Positions 35,737 through 46,617 of a stretch of DNA of 64,000 bases are shown here, in pieces. The position numbers were made by a program, and so were the translations under genes. The notes under the pieces were generated by a model. The model was not told the DNA's origin and did not search any database. It was given only the letters and a program-made list of their open reading frames with translations. How positions within the stretch are numbered: the stretch's first letter is position 1; every line of letters begins with the position of its first letter. This DNA is from Anastatus disparis (Eukaryota; Arthropoda; Insecta; Hymenoptera; Eupelmidae). The DNA lies in NCBI GenBank assembly GCA_017163975.1, contig JAFFSR010000353.1, positions 1,492,501 to 1,556,500 of the forward strand, written 5' to 3'.

Positions 35737-36200
35737 GTCCGAAAATTTTGATTTAATATAAGCGAATTATTGTTAAATTTTATTAAAGTAAATACTGCAT
35801 GATTTAACTATATTATCAATATTAAATTGCATGTTGAAAAATCTTAACAGTAAATTTTTATTCAAATGAATTATTAGTGCTTTATTAAATTGAATTCTGA
35901 ATAAACTGATTATAATATCAATATTAAGTTGCATGTAGCCGTATTCGATTTCATTAAAATGAATTTTTATTAAACTAACTATAAAACAATATTAATTAAC
36001 ACCAACATCAAGTCACATAGTGAGTAAAAATCTAATTAAATCACGTGAATTATAAACGATTTTACTAAAGTGAATTTTGGTTACTCCTAGTATGAAATAA
36101 TACTAATTATTACAAACATTACGTTGCAAAAAGTTTTATTTTAACTCAAGTGAATTATAAATAAAATTATTAAAGTGTATCTCGCTCAAATAAAATATAA
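35737..36200 (-). repeat. LINE 5' region: ~100-bp monomers
   Basis: Five degenerate units on the minus strand start near 36122, 36012, 35936, 35833 and 35735 (spacing 76-110 bp). At least the last three include CATGCAAYTTAATA. The most 3' unit supplies the ORF1 start codon (ATGCAATTTAATAAT). Tandem 5' monomers are known as promoter units in other LINEs; that function here is inference. The left limit against the next element is approximate. Confidence 0.6.
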
Positions 36201-36273
36201 CAAAAAAATACATATATATCAACATATAAAAAAATATAAAATATACGATTGAAAACATCGTGTAAAATAAAAA

Positions 36274-37554
36274 ATGCCTGTAGAAACGAATAAACCGGAT
36301 CAACATAACGAAACCGCGGGTTCTGTATCACCATCAACGCTTCATGATATCATGAGAAACCCGGAAGAGGAAGCGCGCATAGAGCTTCGAAATGCATTAG
36401 CGTTGGCAGATTGTGCAATCCAACACTCCAAGAATAAAGGTTTGACGGTGTTGGCATTAGAAAAATTAAATTCGATAATAGACGGCGGCAAGCATAAATT
36501 AGAACAAGACGACGAAAAATTTATAGGAGAAGCTAGAGTATATCTCTCAAACACATTGAAAAAAATAATAGAAGCGTATATTTACAATAGAACGACACCC
36601 AAAGTATTTACCAAAGTCGAAAAAGTCTCAGAACCAAACTTAAAAATTTCATCCAACCAGCAACAAGAGGATACGATCAATCGAAAAGTACGGGAAAGAA
36701 TGTTACAGCAGGTATATGATTACGAAAGAAGACACAGACTTAATCATATAGTGCCGCTAGAAGAGCAAAGAAAAACCCTAACTAATAATGAACTTAAATT
36801 TGATCTGGAACCTAATCAACCCTGTAACAGTGGCAATCACAAAGGAGATAACCCTCAAGGTATGAGAGGTGCACCTGCGTGGGTTAACTATGGCGATGAT
36901 CAGGATATTTTCATGGGTTATGACAATCATTACTTGCCTGCGAATATAAATTTTGCAAACTCGATTCCAATAGAGAGAGCAAGAGAACCACCAAACAGTC
37001 TATCGCTATATCAAGCATTAAATACAATTCCCACTTTTGACGGAAATTCTGACGTACTACCATTATTCTGTAAATCAGTGCGAGACATTATAAGAACATA
37101 TGGACCGCAAGTAGAGAGATGGGTATTAAATTCTTTAGCTTCAAAATTCAAAAGCCGTACAGCAGAAGGCTGTACAACACGGTTAACGCAGTATGAAACA
37201 GTAGAAGATCTCTTAGCTGACTTGACAAAATATTACAGCTATGCCGATGGAGCTGACACAATATTAGCCGAATTAAAAGTAATAAGACAAATGCCTGGTG
37301 ACAGCGCAAGAGACTACCGATTAAGAGTGCAAATCTTGCATAATCGTCTTCTCAATTTCTACGATGCTACCAAAACACTACAGCCTTTCGAAAAAACTAC
37401 ATATAAAAATCAAGCGAATAAAGAAGCATTGGAAGAATTCTTATTCGGACCAGAAGGAGCATTAGAGCATCAAGCGGTCAAAGAACCCTACTACGCAAAG
37501 AGACGCCATACACGAAGCTATCGCATTCGAACAACGTACGCCGCAGTCAACTAA
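36274..37554 (+). CDS. errantivirus-like gypsy Gag (426 aa)
   Basis: An intact ORF begins at an ATG after a long AT-rich leader. The N-terminal half is helical and charged, with a Lys/Gln-rich middle (RKVRERMLQQVYDYERRHR). The capsid-like half starts near residue 245 with SLYQALNTIPTFDGNSDVLP, the hydrophobic-Pro-FDG motif seen in errantivirus and related gypsy Gag, followed by a helical domain to about residue 380. Gag forms the particle core. The last ~25 residues (RRHTRSYRIRTTYAAVN) look like the result of a frameshift, since nucleocapsid motifs continue in another frame downstream. Confidence 0.8.
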   Translation: MPVETNKPDQHNETAGSVSPSTLHDIMRNPEEEARIELRNALALADCAIQHSKNKGLTVLALEKLNSIIDGGKHKLEQDDEKFIGEARVYLSNTLKKIIEAYIYNRTTPKVFTKVEKVSEPNLKISSNQQQEDTINRKVRERMLQQVYDYERRHRLNHIVPLEEQRKTLTNNELKFDLEPNQPCNSGNHKGDNPQGMRGAPAWVNYGDDQDIFMGYDNHYLPANINFANSIPIERAREPPNSLSLYQALNTIPTFDGNSDVLPLFCKSVRDIIRTYGPQVERWVLNSLASKFKSRTAEGCTTRLTQYETVEDLLADLTKYYSYADGADTILAELKVIRQMPGDSARDYRLRVQILHNRLLNFYDATKTLQPFEKTTYKNQANKEALEEFLFGPEGALEHQAVKEPYYAKRRHTRSYRIRTTYAAVN

Positions 37555-37868
37555 CTCAGTAGAAAATACCTCGGAACTCTCTAGTATATTAAAAAGTATT
37601 GCAGATCAGTTGTCAGCATTAAACTTGAGTAACGCACAGAAAAATGCAAACATTAGCTTAGCACCAACAGCTGAATTATGTTGGTTATTGTCACATGTCG
37701 GGACATCAAGAGGCGCAATGTAGAAAAAAGGAATACGACAACAAGTTTTGTGAATATTATAAGAATAGAGGTCATACATATGTAGAATGTTACGCACTTG
37801 AAAATGCACTAGAAGCGAGCAACTTTGCGGGAAATAAACACACAACGATGGCACCTATCATGCCTTAA
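37555..37868 (+). pseudogene. Gag nucleocapsid tail with zinc knuckles, frameshifted
   Basis: In the frame of 37690-37868 one reads HMSGHQEAQCRKKEYDN and then FCEYYKNRGHTYVECYAL. These are two CCHC-type knuckles. The first has lost its opening Cys pair to an indel near 37680, and in the second the middle Cys is Tyr. Stops separate it from the Gag ORF. Confidence 0.7.
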
Positions 37869-38048
37869 GTAATTTATATGCCTTATCCACTACCTCCCGC
37901 GACACCTGATATATATATACGTCACAGATAAACGAGCAAAAACCTTATAATGAAGAAAACAGAGAATTTTACGAAAATTTAAATAATAAGAATAACTCAC
38001 GAGATAATAGAAATTTCGAAGACAATAATAATTGCGATAAAAGAAATT

Positions 38049-38860
38049 GTGATAATGAATTATATGTATATAAATCCACATAAAATCGTTACAATAAACG
38101 GTGTCATTCCAGGTGAACGCATGTCATTAGGACAGGTGAATCTATTTCTGAATAATATATTATGTGAAGTACAACTAGTCCCAGATGATTTTCCAATAGA
38201 TACAGATCGATTAATAGGTTGGGACATGATTGAGAAATATAAAGGGCAAGTTTGCCGCTCGTAAATGTTTAGAATTAAATAACAATATAATACCATTTAT
38301 TGAAGAAAAATGCTTTATTGTCACTCCTCATACAAGACAAATTAATTATGCACGTGTCAAAGATATCAGTGAAGATATAGAATTCGTACCGCTCTAAGAT
38401 ATAGGATCGGGCATCTTAGTTGTATTAATATTGATGTAAGTGCGATAGAAGTAAAGTCGCCAGAAGTTAAGTTAGATGCATGCGAAGTCAAGAATATTAT
38501 GAATAATAAAGATATAATGTATAATGAAGAAATGATCAAAATGAATATTAGTAAAGGAATAAATAATAATGAAGCGAATAAAATGATGCTACGTGCACAA
38601 ATTTTACATATATCTAGCGAAGAAAAAAATAATAAAGCAGCAAAGGTATTTAAACAAATTGAATCCAAAATATCAAAGCATTTAAATAAAGAAGAAAAAC
38701 ACATTTAGTAAGGCATAAAAATAAGTTAATTACAGAAGTACCAGTAAAAACCAAAAGATTTAGACACCAATGCATAAAAGAATATTTAGAATCGGAAATT
38801 ATTAAACCACCGGAGAACCCGCATTCCTCATTAATGTGGATAGTGTTCATGTTAGTTAGG
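38049..38860 (+). pseudogene. gypsy pol start: protease end, linker, RT N-terminus
   Basis: Segment 38085-38264 encodes VPDDFPIDTDRLIGWDMI, the C-terminal part of an errantivirus-type protease; the DTG part is not visible upstream. A linker follows at 38265-38700 (PHTRQINYARVKDI, then a charged helical ORF). Then 38725-38850 reads VPVKTKRFRHQCIKEYLESE and IIKPPENPHSSLMWIV, the start of a gypsy RT. RT ends there; palm motifs are absent. Frame breaks occur near 38260, 38395 and 38706. Confidence 0.75.
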
Positions 38861-38935
38861 TTAGGTTTCAGTACTAACATATTAGTGTTAGTACTAAAAC
38901 CACCTAAAGTTAATTTAACGCCATCAAATTATAAA

Positions 38936-39045
38936 TCAAAATGTTATTACGATCAAAAGCAAACATTAAACACCTTAGAGAAGGAGAAATAGTTTTCTTA
39001 ATGAAAAAACCAAAACATGAGAAAATGGATAAAGAATATGGATAA
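38936..39045 (+). pseudogene. gypsy integrase C-terminal tail
   Basis: A short frame reads YDQKQTLNTLREGEIVFLMK then KPKHEKMDKEYG, the end region of gypsy integrases. It lies only ~80 bp after the truncated RT start, so most of RT, RNase H and integrase were deleted. Ends at TAA. Confidence 0.65.
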
Positions 39046-39378
39046 TAATTATAAAATTCTATAAATAATACATAAAATAGGTGAAATAAAATTTTTCCGG
39101 TGGCCCTCAGACGCCGACAGTCATACAATATTTATAAAATAAAATAATAACTGAAAGGAAACATAAAAAAATAAAATTACCTGCACACAAGTCATTCATT
39201 ACAAACATACAAATATATATACATGTCAGTAAGTTTAAAAGCCGCGACAGAAAATAAGTGAATTAATAGTATAGCAAGGTGTATTTCAATGTATGCATAT
39301 AAGTCTTAATCAGCAATTTATAAAATACAAAAAGTATACACATACAGAAAAGAAATTGATGAAAGAAAAAAACAAATG

Positions 39379-39433
<55 letters not shown>

Positions 39434-39524
39434 CTTATACACAATCATTATTATAATTATAAAATAACATTGCAAAAAAAAGAAATAAAAGAATTAAAAT
39501 AAAAAAAAAGAAATTATGCCTTAA
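39046..39524. other. AT-rich spacer with TA microsatellite
   Basis: No gene. TA dinucleotides occupy about 39388-39427. The rest may be gypsy 3' sequence, but no LTR was found to confirm it. Confidence 0.5.
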
Positions 39525-39905
39525 TAAGGGGCTGAACTATCTGTCTCTGTCTAATAGCGTTTTTCATTATTTATATGAACACTATCCTTGATAACAAGAA
39601 AAAAATAGCAGCCCCCGCGAGATATTAGTATAATTAGTAAATTTTGTAATAACAAACAAATTTTTTTACTGCGTAGTTTTTGAATAATTAGAGACCTACC
39701 AAAAAAAGATAAGTTATATTCTAGATTGCTAGTAGGTCTCTAATTAGTCAAAAACTATGCAGTAAAAAATTTGATTTTCATCACAAAATTTACTTATTAT
39801 ACTAATATCTAGCGGGGGCTGCTGTTTTTTTCTTGTTATACCGGATAGTGTTTATATAAATGATGAAAAACGCTATTAGACAAAGACAGGTAGTTCGGCC
39901 CCGTC
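39525..39905. mobile_element. foldback MITE, TTAA duplication (381 bp)
   Basis: Relative of the copy at 20510-20889. Ends TAAGGGGCTGAACTATCTGTC and, inverted, GACGGGGCCGAACTACCTGTC. TTAA at 39521-39524 and 39906-39909. Confidence 0.9.
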
Positions 39906-41504
39906 TTAATGAGCATTATTATTAGTCCAGTAGAATTAGCTCGAAAAACCTTAAAATTTGATTTAATTAGTAACAGGCAACTGAAGTGAAAAATGGGTTC
40001 ATTAGGTCAAAAGATATTAAAATTTAGAAAGACCCTCAAAATTTGGGCTGGCATATTTTTTTAAACAACGTTTTTATGTAAAAAATCGTGAAAAATCGAT
40101 GTTTTTTGGATCTAGCTCTTTTCATTTTTTAATAGGGTATATGAAATTTATAATACTTATAAGGGTCTTCAAGACGAATAGTTTAAGCCCTATTACATTA
40201 AATTTCGTTAATAATTTATTTGAATAATCGCAAAAATATAGTCAAAAATCGTTAAATTTTCAATAATTTTTTATTCTATAAAAAAAAGAGCTACATGCTT
40301 GTAACTTTGTAAAAAGTTGCCTTCTATCACCCTTAAGTTCCCATAATTTTTTCAGCAAAAAATATTAATTTGTTTATGAGATATCCAATTTGTTCACTAA
40401 AAAGAGGTAAAATGTAAGCCTCAAATGGACCCTATTGCGGTCATTTTAGAAAGAAATGACCATTGCTATTTATGCTCTTTGACACTTATATTTAGTGAAA
40501 ATAAAAAGTTTGATTGACATTTTTATTATTTTCGCTGTTTAAATGGCGATCGAAAAAAAAAAAAAATTTTTTTCTCAATTGTTTTTTAAATTTATATATG
40601 AAAAAATGAAAATATTTAAATGCAACTTTTTTATTCTTGTTGCTTAAATTTTAACGCTTATTTAAAAAAAAAACGTTATTCTACGATAATCAGGAGCTGA
40701 GAAAATTTTTTTTTTAAATTCGCCATTTGTTTATTTACAAAGATTAAGGAATGAAATTTTAATGACAAATCCTTTAATACTTGAACTTTGATATAAGATC
40801 ATTTCTGATATTAAAATCAGTATTTTAAAACCTTAAAAGATTGTTTTTAAGTATGTATAGTTTTAATTCTTTTTAAAGAGGGGAGGAACGCAAGTACAAA
40901 ATAATTTTTTCGAATACTTCAAATTTGTCTTATGTGAAAAAATTTTCTATATCTCAGTGAGATATTAACCGATTTTGATGTTTCTTTTTTTAATCTGGGG
41001 TAGCGCGAGATAATATTAACAGTCGTTATACTTATTTAATGATATAAATAAATTAATTTGTTATAAACAATAACAAAAAATATATGCATATTTTTTTTCA
41101 TTTTTTATATACTTGTAATGTTAATTTTTATAATCTAATAAATAAGTTTCATTTCTTTTATGAAAAAATTAGATTATTATCTTTTTTACACGCTAATAAT
41201 TAATACAAACATTGCTCTTATCATTAAAATCCTGACATTATTAAAAAAGAGCTTCTGACCTTGAATATTCAACGAATTTAACGTTTCTTTTTTTTATCTG
41301 GGGTTGTGCAAGATAATATTAAGAACTGTCATTTTTGTTTTATGCAATAAACAAATTAATTCATTATAAATAATAAAAAAAATTTTTTTATTATTTTTTA
41401 CATATTATATTTTAAATAAATGTTTATTTATATAATTTTATTAATTTCTTTCATTTTAAAAAAATATTTACAATCTTTTGTATATATATATATATATATA
41501 TATA

Positions 41505-41905
41505 TTTATGTCCTCGTAGGGCGTATTCGTGTCAGTATGTAAAGAGCATGCTAAATTTGTATTGGCATAGCATATGTCTCAGACGCGCTCCTCGACTCTT
41601 TACGAGCTTTATATGTCCTCCTGAGACATATTGAGACTCAATATGTCTCAGGAGAAATTAATATGGCATCACCGATCCTACTATGTTTCGTTCAATATGT
41701 CAAAGAGCAATCATATTGAACGTAGGTTAGTGAAAAAAAAATGACTCGCGCTTCGACAGCAGCTATACTCATTACAAAATGTCAATCTAAGAAACAAAAG
41801 AAGAAATCAATAGAATTAAAATTTAATTTTAAAATTATTGGAAAAAACATTAATATTTTCAACTAATAAGTTATAGTTCCTCATACGGCCTACTTCGGAC
41901 ATAAA
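41505..41905. mobile_element. inverted-repeat unit in the palindrome centre
   Basis: Ends TTTATGTCCTCGTAGGGCGTAT and, inverted, TTTATGTCCGAAGTAGGCCGTAT. A hairpin around TGTCTCAGGAG / CTCCTGAGACA lies inside. About 401 bp, no ORF. Probably a MITE that inserted into the loop. Confidence 0.6.
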
Positions 41906-41911
41906 ATCATC

Positions 41912-42077
41912 TATGTCCTTTGGTCGTTTATTCAGGTGGAATCTGAATCTTGAACAATGTTTGCCGCTTGAGCAGAAATCTACCTCGGGCGCGCTTCGCG
42001 CGTCCTCGGCAATTTCAGCTCAAGCGACAAACATTGTCCTCGATTCATATCCCACCTGAATACGGCCAAAGGATATA
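41912..42077. repeat. 166-bp inverted repeat with GC-rich hairpin loop
   Basis: Arms ATGTCCTTTGGTCG...TTCAGGTGG and CCACCTGAATACGGCCAAAGGATAT pair, as do GACAAACATTG and CAATGTTTGCC. The loop contains GGGCGCGCTTCGCGCGTCC. The ORF at 41950-42144 is a by-product. Confidence 0.65.
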
Positions 42078-44006
42078 TATAATTAATATATATATATCAG
42101 TAACAATTCAACGAACTTATATCTTAATAATCAAGAACAAATAACATATAAAATAAAATACTTACGAATTGAAAGCTTGAGCGTAAAGCAGGGTTCACCG
42201 AACTAATACAATAACACACGCACTTTAATTATACTTCTCTTCTTTTAAGGAACATAACATAGAAATACTTTACAACTAAATAGAAATACTTTTTAATTCT
42301 TTATAAAATAAATATTCATATTAGGTATAAATGACTATTAAAATAATAATAATAAAAATAAAACTATTTTAAAAGTAAAAATGCTAAAAGGCATTTAAAA
42401 ATAATGTGAAGGCTTTCATGATAAGAAATATGCTTTTATTAATAATCTTGTTTAAAAAAGAAAATAATTAAATTTTTCAAAGAAAAAGATATTATGTTTC
42501 ATAAAATTATTAATACAAACGTTCCATTAATGTAAAATATGAAATAAATTATTTTTTTCATATATATTGTTTATAATAAATTAATTTGTTTATTGCATAA
42601 AACAAAAATGACAGTTCTTAATATTATCTTGCACAACCCCAGATAAAAAAAAGAAACGTTAAATTCGTTGAATATTCAAGGTCAGAAGCTCTTTTTTAAT
42701 AATGTCAGGATTTTAATGATAAGAGCAATGTTTGTATTAATTATTAGCGTGTAAAAAAGATAATAATCTAATTTTTTCATAAAAGAAATGAAACTTATTT
42801 ATTAGATTATAAAAATTAACATTACAAGTATATAAAAAATGAAAAAAAATATGCATATATTTTTTGTTATTGTTTATAACAAATTAATTTATTTATATCA
42901 TTAGACAAGTATAACGACTGTTAATATTATCCCGCGCTACCCCAGATTAAAAAAAGAAACATAAAAATCGGTTAATATCTCACTGAGATATAGAAAATTT
43001 TTTCACATAAGACAAATTTGAAGTGATCGAAAAAATTTTTTCTGTACTTGCGTTCCTCCTCTCTTCAAAAAGAATTGAAACTATACATACTTAAAAACAA
43101 TCTTTTAAGGTTTTAAAAATTGATTTTAATATCAGAAATGATCTTATATCAAAGTTCAAGTATTAAAGGATCTGTCATTAAAATTTCATTTCTTAATCTT
43201 TGTAAATAAACAAATGGCAAATTAAATAAAAAAATTATCTCAGCTCCTAATTATCGTAGAATAATTTTTTTTTTTTAAATAAGCGTTAAAATTTAAGCAA
43301 CAAGAATAAAAAAGTTGCATTTAAATATTTTTATTTTTTCATATATAAATTTAAAAAACAATTAAGAAAAAAATTTTTTTTTTTTCGATCGCCATTTAAA
43401 CAGCGAAAATAATAAAAATGTCAATCAAACTTTTTATTTTCACTAAATGTAAGTGTCAAAGAGCATAAATGACAATGGTCATTTCTTTCTAAAATGACCG
43501 CAATACGGTCCATTTGAGTCCTACATTTTACCTCTTTTTAGTGAACAAATTGGATATCTCATAAACAAATTAATATTTTTTGCTGAAAAAATTATGGGAA
43601 CTTAAGGGTGATAGAAGGCAACTTTTTACAAAGTTACAAGCATGTAGCTCTTTTTTTTATAGAATAAAAAATTATTGAAAATTTAACGATTTTTGACTAT
43701 ATTTTTGCGATTATTCAAATAAATTATTAACGAAATTTAATGTAATAGGGCTTAAACTATTCGTCTTAAAGACCCTTATAAGTATTATAAATTTCATATA
43801 CCCTATTAAAAAATGAAAAGAGCTAGATCCAAAAAACATCGTTTTTTTAAAATTTTTTACATAAAAACATTGTTTAAAAAAATATGCCAGCCCAAATTTT
43901 GAGGGTCTTTCTAAATTTCAATATCTTTTGACCTAATGAACCCATTTTTCACTTCAGTTGCTTGTTACTAATTAAGTCATGCAAAAAGTCTAATTCTACT
44001 GGACTA

Positions 44007-45321
44007 TATTATGTTAAAACAGAGAAAGGTTCACACTTATATTACACATAAGTTCATTTTAACACTTAGTAAAACAAAATTTATTATCAATGTATATGAT
44101 CATTATCAGTGATTCTAAAAAGAATCAAGAAAAAAAATAGTAAATGCAATAAGTTATTAATACAAAATATTTTGTTTATTTAAGATTTCACTCATATCAT
44201 TAATGACAAATATATTTTAAGAAACCAGTTTAATTTACTATTGCCCCTTCTCCTTGCATTATAAAAAAGAAATCGACCAACATAAAGCACTTACAGTCTA
44301 GTTAAATCTTAGCATCAAGGAAATAAAAATACATTGATCATCATGATTACAAACAAAAAAAAGGACAACAATTTTATGTACATCAAAAATAAATATTAGT
44401 CCGGGAGCTGGGTAGGGTTTCGTTGTTTTTTTCGAGTACATGGCTAAAAACCACTTGTTTCCATGTATTTTTGCCTGCTGAAACCGAAAAAATTGGTCGC
44501 ACATTCTAAAAAACGCAGCATTTTGTTTAAAATACAATTATTTGAACAATTTAAAAAAAATTCTTTTTTCGATGCATAACCAATTTTTTTCTTAAAATAT
44601 AGGTTTAAACAAGAAAAAAATGCTATATATACTATATATTCAAAGTCTATATAGTTTAATGGTTATTAACAACTTAATGTCTGAAAATTGCTATTTTACC
44701 CAATTTTTCAACAACTATATCTCTCAAAAAAATTAATATTTTTACAAAAATAAAATATGTACATGTTCTTTGAACCTTTCTCTATCAAATGATGTATAAT
44801 AGACCCCTTTTTAATTTTCCAAGCTTAATAAATGAGATTATAAACAAATTGCGATTCGACTGTATTCACCTGAATAGTATAATCAAGGAGCACGACGAAT
44901 ATTCACAGCTAATCGTTGTTTTAATTCATAGAGCTATTCTAAATGATTTTACTTATCAGTTTCACATTCAAGAAAATTTTAATAATTTTTCAATGACATT
45001 ATAATTGTTTACTCAAAATAAATTTCAAAATTTATTTAAATAACAACGGTTTAGTTGGTAGAAAAAATTTTATTACAAGAGTTAAAAATTTGATGTGATT
45101 GTATTATTTCCTTCTCTTATAATTTAAACTAATATATATATTTAAATGAATTTTGAATTTCGCGCACATTTCCTGAACTGGCTGGAACTTGCAAAGTTCA
45201 CGCGCGCTGTATACTTGCATAAACATGCAAAATATAGTCAAATTATTATTTAGACATTTTAAATTCGTGCCAATGCTGTTGATTAGAGCCGAGATTTTAT
45301 TAATTGCGCTTGCTACAAATA
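44007..45321. other. AT-rich region, no gene recognised
   Basis: Short frames at 44298-44537 (minus) and 44789-45004 (plus) show no family features. No clear repeats. It could contain the promoter of the split gene starting at 45322. Confidence 0.45.
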
Positions 45322-45503
45322 ATGAAAGTAAAAAAAATTAAGCTTTCAAATAAACCTCAAATAAATATCAATTTGTGTATAATTTGCCAAAAAAAGTAAT
45401 GGTAATACTGTGAGTGGACAAGTTGGGTGTGAAAAAATTTGGAAAATAGCTGATCTTAAAAAAGACAATGTTTACCAACGAATACTTGGTTCAGAAAATA
45501 AAA
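45322..45503 (+). pseudogene. first exon of a Cys/His-module gene, one indel
   Basis: From the ATG at 45322 the frame reads MKVKKIKLSN, then LCIICQKK and a stop. One base over, the sequence continues SNGNTVSGQVGCEKIWKIAD and DNVYQRILGSEN to a GTAAGT donor (GT at 45504). The break is at a run of seven A, so a single-base slip explains it. The pattern CIIC, then a helical AxxL...DxVYxR segment, resembles the second module at 63737, so the protein has two related Cys/His modules. It leaves phase 1, matching the next exon. Confidence 0.65.
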
Positions 45504-45726
45504 GTAAGTATACAAATTTAATACAATTTTGTTGTATATTCTAGATTTTCTAGGTAATCAAATGCTTTTTTCATTTATTAATATATATTAAGTATATACG
45601 TAAATAAAAGCGGTCAACGTTTTATTCAAAAGATAAAATTAAAATTTTCGTTCGAAAATAAGTATTTAAAACATTTTTTAATAATTTCAATTTATTAACT
45701 TTTTAATAATGATTTTACTTTTCTAG

Positions 45727-45899
45727 AACAACTAAACATTATTACAGACACTTTTATATATCATACTGCATGTTATAAAAGCTACGCACGTCACAACAAT
45801 GATCAAGTCTCTCAGAATAATTATCCATTAGAATCGAATGAATTAAATAATCTTGACGAAAGTAATGAATCAATCGAAAACAAAAGTAAATTTGATGTT
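45727..45899 (+). pseudogene. second exon of the Cys/His-module gene, cut by the Maverick
   Basis: A pyrimidine tract plus TTCTAG (AG at 45725-45726) opens the exon in the right phase. It encodes TFIYHTACYKSYARHNND, whose HxxC pair would complete the zinc site started by CIIC in exon one. An acidic, Asn/Glu/Ser-rich linker follows (ELNNLDESNESIENKSKFDV). The frame is interrupted exactly at GATGTT (45894-45899), the Maverick target site, and continues in frame at 63641. Function unknown; such modules occur in multi-copy insect proteins and may themselves be transposon-derived. Confidence 0.75.
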
Positions 45900-46048
45900 A
45901 GTAGTATGTGAGGAAATATAGGTAATAATGGCGGCCATGAAATTCAGTGGGAATATAGGGAAAAGATTGTTGGCGCCTAAGCTCGAGCGTATACGAGGAA
46001 AAGCGAAACAACCCGAAGTGGAGGGGACGCCGTAAGAAAAATTTTGGA
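45900..46048 (+). repeat. Maverick left terminal inverted repeat
   Basis: ~149 bp. It shares AATGGCGGCCATGAAATTCAG, TTGGCGCCTAAGCTCGAGCG and GAAGTGGAGGGGACGCCGTA with the inverted right end. Similarity stops after ATTTTGG. Confidence 0.95.
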
Positions 46049-46617
46049 GATGCAAGGTGTAGGTCAGGTAAGCGTTAAAAAGGTATAGAGGGAAAAATCA
46101 CTGACGCCTGATTTTATGAGTATATAGAACGGAGTTCCAAGAAAATTCTTGAGCAAAACTAAAGCGTCTGATAGATGGATTATAAGGGTGTTAGATATTT
46201 GAATATTCTTTTTAAAATACTTGTTTGGTAATGAAAAAATTTCGAAGTGTCAGGTTGAACGCATTTATACTAATATAGAAGGAATTTGTTTACAGCAAAT
46301 TTTATTATTATGATTGATTATAACAGATACTAAATATGATTTTACGAGAATTAAATATAAAATATTTTTACATACAAAAATATAAAATAATGAAATAAGT
46401 TTAAGTCATTCAAGTAGAAATCTAAATATATATAATCTTTATACAGAATAGAGAAATATGTTTTAAAATGCTTAAGTAAATATGATTTATTGGGGGAATG
46501 GGTTTGGTTATTAAAGAAATGGTTGAATAAATTAAGTGAAACAATATCTTTATTTTTACGTAATATATGTTGTATTATGTCTTTAAAATTTTACATATTT
46601 TTATAATTGTATAATAT
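46049..46617. other. subterminal AT-rich stretch, no gene seen
   Basis: Between the left TIR and the first ORF. Nothing recognised beyond a TATATAG sequence near 46121. Confidence 0.5.

Larger units (their letters stand above)
30620..36200 (-). mobile_element. APE-type LINE (Jockey/CR1-like), decayed
   Basis: On the minus strand the order is 5' monomers (35737-36200), ORF1 with zinc knuckles, ORF2 with endonuclease then reverse transcriptase, a ~400-bp 3' UTR, and a simple TAAA-rich tail (30620-30660). Several frameshifts and a stop inactivate it. A TTAA MITE sits inside ORF2. Clade naming is tentative: the PHD-like Cys-rich ORF1 start and the apurinic-type endonuclease fit Jockey/CR1 relatives. 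Confidence 0.85.
39925..44004. mobile_element. 4.1-kb palindromic foldback element, TA duplication
   Basis: Left end GTCCAGTAGAATTAG and right end CTAATTCTACTGGAC are exact inverted copies flanked by TA (39923-39924, 44005-44006). Arms of about 1.5 kb (39925-41480 and 42440-44004) are closely matched throughout. Each arm holds two diverged direct repeats of ~290 bp marked by AATCTGGGGTAGCGCGAG and ATCTGGGGTTGTGCAAG followed by ATAATATTAA. The central ~1 kb contains two smaller inverted-repeat units. No transposase ORF. A TA site suits Tc1/mariner-type mobilisation (inference). Confidence 0.85.

Noticed and set aside
44298..45004. Two short ORFs
   Set aside because: No motif, no splice signals, low complexity; chance frames in AT-rich DNA.
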